DNA of 6,385 nucleotides from Candidatus Gottesmanbacteria bacterium RIFCSPHIGHO2_01_FULL_46_14 (lineage in GTDB: Bacteria; Patescibacteriota; Microgenomatia; UBA10105; UBA927), in contig MFJJ01000038.1 of NCBI GenBank assembly GCA_001780895.1, positions 1 to 6,385 of the forward strand, given 5' to 3'. Each line of letters opens with the position of its first letter. Within the stretch, counting starts at the first letter, position 1. Shown piece after piece: positions 1 through 5,096 of this stretch. The position numbers and the translations under genes were made by a program. Below the pieces are notes generated by a model, which had not been told where the DNA came from, did no database searches, and saw nothing but the letters and a program-made list of their open reading frames with translations.

Positions 1-418
1 ACGATGGGTCCAAACCGGCTTTCGCGAGAATCATGGCGATCATTGCGGTAACCGTTGTCTTTCCGTGACTGCCGGCGACGGTTATTTGCCGATGTCCCTC
101 CATTGCCAACCCCAACGCTTTTCCGTGAGGAAGCAGTGCAATTCCCTTCTTTGCTGCATGTTGCACTTCTTCATTGTCCCTTCCTCCATGCGCTCCGGTG
201 TAAACAACCAAATCCGGTTTGTATTGGTCGATATGCTTCGGATCAAAACCTACATCGAAAGAAATTCCAGCGGTTGTGAGGACTTGATCGGACGGAAATT
301 GCTCACCAACGTCAGTTCCTGTGACAATTTTTCCTGCCTCTTTTGCCCACACGGCCAGGCTCGCCATTGCAATCCCTTTAATACCAACAAAATGTATATT
401 CTTTGCCTTTGTTATCAT
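1..418 (-). CDS. murC: MurC-like UDP-N-acetylmuramate--L-alanine ligase, partial (N-terminal 139 codons)
   Basis: This is a Mur ligase of the MurC/Mpl group. MurC joins L-alanine to UDP-MurNAc with ATP in the cytoplasm, the first step of the peptidoglycan stem peptide. The gene starts at ATG 416-418 and leaves the window at base 1, so only the N-terminal domain and the beginning of the ATP-binding domain are visible. A Rossmann-type UDP-binding start (IHFVGIKGIAMASLA, residues 8-22) is followed by GTD at 34-36 and an ATP P-loop, AGSHGKTT, at 115-122. The usual MurC nucleotide motif GIGGxGMS is changed to GIKGIAMAS. The stretch that is normally SSAIxxxNPE reads YTGAHGGRDNEE (73-84). This suggests a divergent subfamily, so Mpl-like ligation of a different substrate cannot be excluded. 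The start lies 19 bp after the murE stop with no clear Shine-Dalgarno, so it is probably co-transcribed with murE. Family membership is certain; the exact substrate is inferred. Confidence 0.85.
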   Translation of the reverse strand, partial: MITKAKNIHFVGIKGIAMASLAVWAKEAGKIVTGTDVGEQFPSDQVLTTAGISFDVGFDPKHIDQYKPDLVVYTGAHGGRDNEEVQHAAKKGIALLPHGKALGLAMEGHRQITVAGSHGKTTVTAMIAMILAKAGLDPS

Positions 419-437
419 GTTCTAAAACATAGTAACA

Positions 438-1553
438 CTAGTGCTTAAAGAACTCCTTAACTGCTTCCTGATCGCTCCAGGGATATTCCTTATTGCCCCG
501 TGCGAGACTTTTTTCATGGCCTTTTCCAGTCAAAATAACTAAGTCGCCGGGTCTGGCAATGGAAAGCGCGAATTCAATAGCCTTTTTTCTATCCGGTATT
601 TTATGAACTTTCTTTTCTTTTGGCATGCCGCTTGCGATCTGATTGATTATTTCGTCAACATCCTCAGTTCGGTAATCTTCTTCGGTCAAGATAATAATGT
701 CTGCGTATCGAGCCGATGCAGTACCCATAAATGGCCGCTTGGAGTGATCACGAAGTGCCGCTGAACCAAATACGTGAATGAGTCGGTTTTTTGTGAAAGG
801 CCTAACAGTACGCAGGACTTGCTCGATGGCATTTGGAGTGTGAGCAAAGTCGACAATTACCCCAAACGGTTTAGTTACTACAGTCTCTAGTCTTCCGGGC
901 ACTCCGGCATAATCAGCAATAGCTTTTTGAATGACAGCATCATCTACTCCCAGTTCTCTTGCTGCAGCAATCGCGGCTAGACAATTTTGCCTGTTAAACT
1001 CGCCGAGAAGCCTTGTTTGAAACTGGAATCGCAGCTTGTCATACGCTATGACTTTTTTCCCGGGCAGCTTGATTTTAGAAGCAATAGCGGTTTTTGATTG
1101 TTTGAGAAGCGAAAGCTTGGTCTTCGTATATGACTCCATCGTTCCATGCCAGTCGAGATGTTCGTGCGTGACATTGGTGAGTACCCCAACTGCAAACGGA
1201 ATACCCCAGACGCGGTACTGTGACAATCCATGTGATGTGACTTCAAGCACCATGTGTGTGTCTCCGTGGTCGACTACTTCTCGAAGGTACTTCTGCAGCC
1301 ACCACGCACGGGGATTGGTTACATGGAAGCCTGTATCGTAGCTTTTGCCGGCGATGACCGCGGCAACGGAGGTAATCATCGAGACATTCTTCCCGGCGGC
1401 TTTGAGGATCTCGTAGATAAGCGTGGTCGTCGTGGTTTTACCGTCGGTACCGGTTACACCGATGACGGTGAGACTCCTCCCTGGGAACCCAAACCAAATG
1501 TTTGCAACAATTGCCTCAAGCAGGTGATATAGCCCTTTGGCGCCCCGAATCAT
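438..1553 (-). CDS. murE: MurE-like UDP-MurNAc-tripeptide synthetase lacking the N-terminal domain
   Basis: MurE adds the third stem-peptide residue (meso-DAP or L-Lys) to UDP-MurNAc-L-Ala-D-Glu in the cytoplasm. The central ATPase domain shows the P-loop GVTGTDGKTTT (32-42), EVTSHGL (104-110), NVTHEHLDWHG (127-137) and Lys146 at the position of the carbamylated lysine. The C-terminal domain shows GEFN (184-187), VDFAHTPNAIEQVL, FGSAALRD-SKRP and TGKGHE (342-347). At 371 aa it is about 120 residues shorter than typical MurE: the first domain, which normally holds the UDP, is replaced by a short hydrophobic leader (about 1-28). No in-frame start or coding sequence lies upstream before a TGA at 1581-1583, so this is not a wrong start call. 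The meso-DAP signature DNPR appears as EDYR (292-295), keeping only the arginine. An extended -10 promoter sits 7 nt upstream of the ATG. The function is firm at the Mur ligase level, and the added amino acid is uncertain. Confidence 0.9.
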   Translation of the reverse strand: MIRGAKGLYHLLEAIVANIWFGFPGRSLTVIGVTGTDGKTTTTTLIYEILKAAGKNVSMITSVAAVIAGKSYDTGFHVTNPRAWWLQKYLREVVDHGDTHMVLEVTSHGLSQYRVWGIPFAVGVLTNVTHEHLDWHGTMESYTKTKLSLLKQSKTAIASKIKLPGKKVIAYDKLRFQFQTRLLGEFNRQNCLAAIAAARELGVDDAVIQKAIADYAGVPGRLETVVTKPFGVIVDFAHTPNAIEQVLRTVRPFTKNRLIHVFGSAALRDHSKRPFMGTASARYADIIILTEEDYRTEDVDEIINQIASGMPKEKKVHKIPDRKKAIEFALSIARPGDLVILTGKGHEKSLARGNKEYPWSDQEAVKEFFKH

Positions 1554-1560
1554 AGCCTCA

Positions 1561-1569
1561 ATTATACCA
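1561..1569 (-). promoter_or_regulatory. Extended -10 promoter for murE, probably leaderless
   Basis: On the minus strand the bases read TGG followed by a perfect TATAAT (1566-1561), which is an extended -10 element. Only seven bases (TGAGGCT) separate it from the murE ATG at 1553. Transcription starting the usual 6-7 nt after the hexamer would begin at or next to the A of the ATG, giving a leaderless mRNA. No good -35 hexamer lies at 16-18 bp, which fits an extended -10 promoter. The GAGG in the gap is only 2 nt from the ATG, too close to act as a normal Shine-Dalgarno. Confidence 0.6.
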
Positions 1570-1578
1570 TGTTTTCTT

Positions 1579-1649
1579 TGTCATTCCGGCCTCCGAGCCG
1601 GAATCCAGGCTAAAAAAACAATGGATCCCGGGTCAAGCCCGGGATGACA
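1579..1649. repeat. Two-hairpin palindromic intergenic repeat (REP/MITE-like)
   Basis: A 71-bp element fills most of the ftsI-murE gap. Its ends are inverted, TGTCAT (1579-1584) and ATGACA (1644-1649). It contains two perfect hairpins. One has stems attccggc/gccggaat (1583-1590 and 1597-1604, 6-nt loop). The other has stems atcccggg/cccgggat (1625-1632 and 1638-1645, 5-nt loop). The inner flanks ccggaatcca and tggatcccgg are also complementary with one mismatch, so the whole unit is an imperfect palindrome. From general knowledge, very similar GTCAT-TCCGG / CCCGGGATGACA elements occur as dispersed repeats in several bacterial groups. No coding sequence is inside, so if mobile it is non-autonomous. 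A run of seven T (minus strand, 1618-1612) follows the second hairpin after 6 nt, so weak terminator activity is possible. Confidence 0.75.
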
Positions 1650-1658
1650 CGAACATAA

Positions 1659-3332
1659 TTACTGTGGTGGGATGGCCCAGTAGGAAAAAAGGTCGCGGGC
1701 TACGTTAAAAAAAAGCGGAGCGGCTGTTTCTGAACCCCAGGGGCTTGACGTTGGCTCACGAAGGGTCACGAGCATCACAAATTTTGGGTTATCCGCGGGT
1801 GCATATCCCACAAAAGAGGCGATAGTCTTGCTCTCGTCATAGTGTCCGGCCACGGGAATCTGGGCTGTTCCCGTTTTTCCGGCAATCCTGTACCCCGCTG
1901 GCTTAGCCCATTTGGCCTCTCCATTGTCAACGGCGTTGACTAACATCTCCGTTATAACATGTGCCGTTGCCCCGGTTATCACATCCCGAATTTTTTTTGG
2001 CTTCCGTTCCATCCGTTGTCCCTCGCCATCGATAAATGCACGCACAACGTGGGGTTCCATGAGTCCCCCGCCGTTGGCAAGCGCTCCTATAGCACGAACC
2101 ATCTGAAGCGGCGTTACCGCAATGCCCTGACCAAAAGAGGTGGTTGCTAAATCAATCTCGCTCCACTGGTTTGGCGGTCGAATATCCGGAGAAAACTCGT
2201 CTTGCAAATCAACGTTTGTGGGTTTCCCAAACCCAAATGCGTCCAGATACCCCAGAAGCGCGTCTTTACCCAACTGACGACCCACATAGACCATCCCGAC
2301 GTTTGAGGAGTACTGAAGCACCTCAGACATGCTAATGGTGCCGTGGTATTGACTGTTCCACGTTCGGATGGCATACTCTCCAATCTGCACCGGGCCACTC
2401 TCGTCCATGACTGTTACCGGAGTAACTTTTTTTTCATTAAGAGCGGCAGCCATGACGAGGGCTTTAAATGTAGAACCCGGTTCGAAACTCGCCGCGACCG
2501 TTGGATTTTTGTATACATCCTTTTGGAAATTGGTGTATTTTGCCGGATCGTAGGACGGATATGCGCTCATGCCGAGTATCCCACCGGTTTTTGGATCCAT
2601 GATTATTATCGAACCCTCCTTGGCGCCATACTTGGCTATCCCCTCCTTAAGCCTTTCCTCAACAATTCGTTGGACTGTCCTATCAAGCCACAGCTCAAGC
2701 GTTCTGCCATTCTCGGGTTCAATTCTCGTTGGTTGACTAATAAGAATTGGCGCTCCGCGAACATCTTTCTCGAGCTGCAGTTTTCCGTCTTTCCCGCGAA
2801 GTTCACGGTCATAGAATCCCTCAAGGCCAAAATACCCCCGGTCGCGACCATATTGGTCAGATCCCACAAATCCCAATACATGCGCCGACGACGACGCTTC
2901 CGGATAGTATCGTTTGGGTTCTTTCTCAAATCCCAAACCCGCCAGGTTCAATGCCTTCAGTGTAGTCGCTGTCGTATTGTCGATTTTATGACCCAACGGT
3001 ACCCACGCACGATTGGGCTCGGATAACTGCTCTCGCAAATCCTCCGGTTCTAAGGAAAGAAGTGGTGCTACATCACGGGCAAAGGCGCCAATATCCTCTA
3101 TATGAGTTGGTTCAGCAAAAAGAAGAAACGAGGGCTCGTTCATGACAAAGGGCTTGCCGTCACTTGCGACAATAGTCCCTCGCTGGGCCGGCAGGGAAAA
3201 CTCCAAATAGTACTGCGATGACGCCTGTACCCGAAGATCATTACCACGAATTACTTGCCAGTAAAACAATCGGGCAACAACAAGGGAATAGACAAGAACA
3301 ATAAAACCAAAAGCGCTCCACAATCTCCACAT
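1659..3332 (-). CDS. ftsI: FtsI-type class B penicillin-binding protein (septal transpeptidase)
   Basis: A membrane-anchored D,D-transpeptidase that cross-links peptidoglycan at the division septum, acting outside the membrane with FtsW and the FtsL group. Residues 5-27 form one transmembrane anchor after a very short cytoplasmic tail. The PBP dimerisation/pedestal domain starts with the class B motif QRGTIVASDG (50-59). The catalytic domain carries all three penicillin-binding motifs: STFK (Ser287 nucleophile, Lys290), SSN (342-344) and KTGT (486-489). At 557 aa it has the normal FtsI length. It ends soon after the transpeptidase fold with no PASTA domains, so it is FtsI/PBP3-like and not like Gram-positive PBP2x or SpoVD with PASTA tails. 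The ATG lies 3 bp after the ftsL stop with no visible Shine-Dalgarno, which implies translational coupling. The stop is followed closely by the palindromic repeat. Confidence 0.95.
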   Translation of the reverse strand: MWRLWSAFGFIVLVYSLVVARLFYWQVIRGNDLRVQASSQYYLEFSLPAQRGTIVASDGKPFVMNEPSFLLFAEPTHIEDIGAFARDVAPLLSLEPEDLREQLSEPNRAWVPLGHKIDNTTATTLKALNLAGLGFEKEPKRYYPEASSSAHVLGFVGSDQYGRDRGYFGLEGFYDRELRGKDGKLQLEKDVRGAPILISQPTRIEPENGRTLELWLDRTVQRIVEERLKEGIAKYGAKEGSIIIMDPKTGGILGMSAYPSYDPAKYTNFQKDVYKNPTVAASFEPGSTFKALVMAAALNEKKVTPVTVMDESGPVQIGEYAIRTWNSQYHGTISMSEVLQYSSNVGMVYVGRQLGKDALLGYLDAFGFGKPTNVDLQDEFSPDIRPPNQWSEIDLATTSFGQGIAVTPLQMVRAIGALANGGGLMEPHVVRAFIDGEGQRMERKPKKIRDVITGATAHVITEMLVNAVDNGEAKWAKPAGYRIAGKTGTAQIPVAGHYDESKTIASFVGYAPADNPKFVMLVTLREPTSSPWGSETAAPLFFNVARDLFSYWAIPPQ

Positions 3333-3335
3333 GAT

Positions 3336-3620
3336 TTATTTCTGGTTTATTGCAACAGCACTATCCCCAAGAGAGAGAACGCTTGACTTCGTTGGGGGAA
3401 TGAATCCGGCAAGCTTCGCTTTAGCCGATACGGTCGTTAATGCGGAGGCCGAGGCTACTTGCTGACGTAGGAGGTCGCGCTCATCGGTAAGCGTAGCGAT
3501 TTGAGTATCCAATGAATGGATGTTCGTTCGCACCCCTGCCAATTCATTAGCAATCAGGATTTGCCCCACAATTAAAATGAATGCAACGATTGGTACGCCG
3601 ACGTAGAGAAATTTTTTCAT
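3336..3620 (-). CDS. ftsL: FtsL-like divisome protein
   Basis: A 94-aa bitopic membrane protein. It has a two-lysine cytoplasmic N-terminus, one transmembrane helix (about 4-24, FLYVGVPIVAFILIVGQILI) and then a predicted coiled coil (about 27-60) rich in Leu, Thr, Gln and charged residues. It ends in a stretch (TTVSAKAKLAGF, 62-73) resembling the segment after the coiled coil in FtsL/DivIC proteins. In the known divisome, FtsL with FtsB and FtsQ activates the FtsWI synthase. The sequence is too divergent for a call by sequence alone; the assignment comes from topology, size and its place between rsmH and ftsI, the standard ftsL slot in dcw clusters. Its ATG overlaps the rsmH stop as ATGA (3617-3620), so translation is probably coupled. 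DivIC/FtsB-type membership is the main alternative. Confidence 0.85.
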   Translation of the reverse strand: MKKFLYVGVPIVAFILIVGQILIANELAGVRTNIHSLDTQIATLTDERDLLRQQVASASALTTVSAKAKLAGFIPPTKSSVLSLGDSAVAINQK

Positions 3621-4411
3621 AGTCGCTGTGCTACCCGCATTTTTGCGCTTCTTGCTCTCGTATTCGTTCTCACCTCACTATCAGTTGCCGTAATCGGTTT
3701 TTTTGTCAAAATTTTCCAATCCCCATTTCTCATGTATTGCTTGACGATTCGATCTTCAAGCGAGTGAAAGCTTATGACAACGAGTCTCCCACCGGTTTTT
3801 ATTACTATCCGCGCACCGTCTAATCCTTGCCGCAGTGCTCCCAACTCATCGTTGACTTCAATCCTCAATGCCTGAAATATTCGTGACAGTACCGGTTTTG
3901 CGTTACCGACTATTTTCACCAATGCTTCAGTCGTTGTTATCCGTTCTACTGCACGGGCGATGACAATAGCACGAGCAATTGTCCGAGCATTGTTTTCCTC
4001 ACCAAATCGAGTAAATATCTCATAGAGTTCTCCTTCAGAATATGTATTAACTATCTGACTTGCGGGCTCTCCTTTTGTTGGATCTAACCGCAAATCCAAT
4101 GGTCCATTAAACCGATAGCTAAATCCGCGCTCCGGGCTATCCAGCTGCATGCTCGATACCCCGAGATCAAATAAAATCCCGTCCACACTCTCAAATCCGT
4201 TTTCTTTCGCAATTTTTTCAATGTCCCGAAAATTTCCGTGTACTGCATTAACTTCCGGATCTGCATCAATACCAAGTACCATGCCACCACGCTTCACTAT
4301 CTCTGCGCTATGACCTCCCGCTCCAAATGTCGCGTCTATATATTTTCCCCCGGGTCGTACGTTTAACCCATCTGCTACTTCTTTTAAAAGTACTGGCACG
4401 TGTCCCGTCAT
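3617..4411 (-). CDS. rsmH: RsmH (MraW), 16S rRNA C1402 N4-methyltransferase, compact form
   Basis: RsmH is the SAM-dependent enzyme that N4-methylates C1402 in the P site of 16S rRNA. The chosen start is ATG 4409-4411, because the protein then begins MTGHVPVLLKEV, the family's conserved N-terminus, and overlaps the mraZ stop as ATGA. A start 48 bp upstream is open but adds nonconserved residues within mraZ. Motifs from this start: SAM site YIDATFGAGGHS (24-35), GIDADP (47-52), FDLGVSSMQLD (81-91), ERGFSYRFNGPLDLRLDP (94-111), FGEENNARTIARAI (136-149), FQALRIEVNDEL (179-190) and ISFHSLEDRIVK (213-224), with an Arg/Lys-rich tail. At 264 aa it is about 50 residues shorter than E. coli RsmH. GIDADPEVNAVHGNF joins the SAM acidic motif almost directly to the HGNF strand, dropping a helix of roughly 15 residues, and the HPATR segment before FQALR is also missing. 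Confidence 0.95.
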   Translation of the reverse strand: MTGHVPVLLKEVADGLNVRPGGKYIDATFGAGGHSAEIVKRGGMVLGIDADPEVNAVHGNFRDIEKIAKENGFESVDGILFDLGVSSMQLDSPERGFSYRFNGPLDLRLDPTKGEPASQIVNTYSEGELYEIFTRFGEENNARTIARAIVIARAVERITTTEALVKIVGNAKPVLSRIFQALRIEVNDELGALRQGLDGARIVIKTGGRLVVISFHSLEDRIVKQYMRNGDWKILTKKPITATDSEVRTNTRARSAKMRVAQRL

Positions 4412-4809
4412 ACTTCTTTGAGATCCTTCCTGTATCTTTCCCACGTCTCTCTCTTCCAAATCTCAAAATGGTCACCAGCACCGATAACAGTCACATCGCG
4501 GACGATTGCAGCGTACTCCTTGAGTTGGGCAGGCACCAGAATACGGCCCAGCTTATCTATTTCTACTTTTTCCGCTGAGGAAAAAAGGTATCGTCGGAGC
4601 TTCCGTCCGTTCATATCGGTCACTGGCGTGTCAAGGTGCTTTGCCGCTTCCCGCTCCCAACTCCCCCGGTCAAATCCAAAAATGCATGGATCAAATCCTT
4701 TGGCGAGTATCAATTCCCGTTCGTCTATCTCTTGCCGAATCTTTCTCGGGAGCGTTACACGGGCTCGATCATCTAAACTATGGCCGTATTCCCCAAGGAA
4801 TAACTTCAT
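4408..4809 (-). CDS. mraZ: MraZ transcriptional regulator
   Basis: MraZ is the DNA-binding regulator that heads dcw clusters; in E. coli it represses its own promoter by binding TGGG direct repeats. The protein has two tandem SpoVT-AbrB-like swapped-hairpin domains. Each carries the family's D-x-x-R-x-x-L-P-type motif: LDDRARVTLPRKIR in the N-terminal half and EIDKLGRILVPAQL in the C-terminal half. Counting from ATG 4807-4809 it is 133 aa, close to the usual 140-150. A TTG at 4813-4815 is an in-frame alternative adding two residues; ATG is preferred because MKLFLGEY matches the family start, usually M-x-x-GEY. No strong Shine-Dalgarno precedes either start. The stop overlaps the rsmH ATG as ATGA. 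Five TGG boxes at 10-bp steps run up to the start codon, so autoregulation is strongly implied. Confidence 0.95.
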   Translation of the reverse strand: MKLFLGEYGHSLDDRARVTLPRKIRQEIDERELILAKGFDPCIFGFDRGSWEREAAKHLDTPVTDMNGRKLRRYLFSSAEKVEIDKLGRILVPAQLKEYAAIVRDVTVIGAGDHFEIWKRETWERYRKDLKEV

Positions 4810-4810
4810 T

Positions 4811-4854
4811 CCCAAACTCTACCACATCTTCCCATCTTTAACCATAGTTACCCA
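4811..4854 (-). promoter_or_regulatory. MraZ operator: five TGG boxes at exact 10-bp period
   Basis: On the minus strand TGG begins at 4854, 4844, 4834, 4824 and 4814, so five boxes are spaced exactly 10 bp apart, one helical turn. The boxes alternate TGGG, TGGT, TGGG, TGGT, TGGG. The known E. coli MraZ site is direct TGGGN repeats separated by 5 nt, the same 10-bp step, which makes this the expected binding site for the ring-shaped MraZ multimer. The upstream boxes overlap the promoter spacer and -10 region, and the last ends 1 nt before the mraZ ATG, consistent with repression. Confidence 0.85.
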
Positions 4855-4872
4855 TTTTTCACGGTGTGTCAA
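4844..4872 (-). promoter_or_regulatory. Candidate promoter of the mraZ-rsmH-ftsL-ftsI unit
   Basis: A perfect -35 hexamer, TTGACA, lies at 4872-4867 on the minus strand. With a 17-bp spacer the -10 would be AACTAT (4849-4844), only a 3/6 match to TATAAT; TATGGT (4846-4841) is an alternative with a long 20-bp spacer. Start of transcription would be near 4837, leaving a leader of about 28 nt. The first MraZ box lies in the spacer and the second starts at the -10. The -35 is convincing; the -10 assignment is tentative. Confidence 0.6.
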
Positions 4873-4889
4873 GCCCCCAGATTTCACGA

Positions 4890-5096
4890 TCAAGGGATCA
4901 AACGAAAAAATTGAAGTGTTGCATCAGGATAGCCTTCCAAACCGCAAGCAATAGCTTCGCCATCTTTCATTTTCGCACCTGGACAACCAAAATCGCCCAA
5001 AGCACACAAGCTCACAACAAGCTCTTTTCCCCCTTGAGGATTTACACCTTCGTCAACTACAAAAAGAGTTTTACCGTCTACTGAATTATCAGCCAC
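4890..5096 (-). CDS. Small cysteine-containing protein of unknown function (68 aa, GTG start)
   Basis: I do not recognise this protein. It is 68 aa, slightly acidic, with no transmembrane segment or signal peptide. Its central part is rich in Gly and contains three cysteines (Cys31, Cys38, Cys51) in an arrangement C-x6-C-x12-C. The segment GDFGCPGAKMKDGEAIACG is the most distinctive part. Translation is supported by a GTG start 9 nt after AGGAGG, the best Shine-Dalgarno in the window. The start lies inside the last codons of the upstream PaaX-like gene (8-bp overlap), so the two are very likely one transcription unit with coupled translation. The stop is 80 bp before mraZ, and the mraZ promoter and operator occupy that gap. 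Metal or redox chemistry through the cysteines is a possibility only; a decayed fragment of a larger protein is another. Confidence 0.6.
   Translation of the reverse strand: MADNSVDGKTLFVVDEGVNPQGGKELVVSLCALGDFGCPGAKMKDGEAIACGLEGYPDATLQFFRLIP

Noticed and set aside
65..448. 127-codon plus-strand ORF at the left edge
   Set aside because: It is antisense to the MurC-like gene, whose motifs HFVGIKG and SHGKTT are clear in the opposite strand.
1612..1645. Standard Rho-independent terminator after ftsI
   Set aside because: The hairpin is strong, but the T run begins 6 nt after the stem and the structure is part of a longer palindromic repeat, so I list it as a repeat with possible weak terminator activity only.
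2343..3026. 227-codon plus-strand ORF
   Set aside because: It lies wholly antisense to ftsI, which has all catalytic motifs. Its translation has no recognisable domain and no plausible ribosome binding site.
4412..4459. Longer RsmH starting at 4459
   Set aside because: The extra 16 residues lie inside mraZ and precede the conserved start HVPVLLKEV; the ATGA overlap at 4408-4411 is the better start.
4400..4954. 184-codon plus-strand ORF
   Set aside because: It is antisense to mraZ and the operator region; mraZ is well supported by family motifs.
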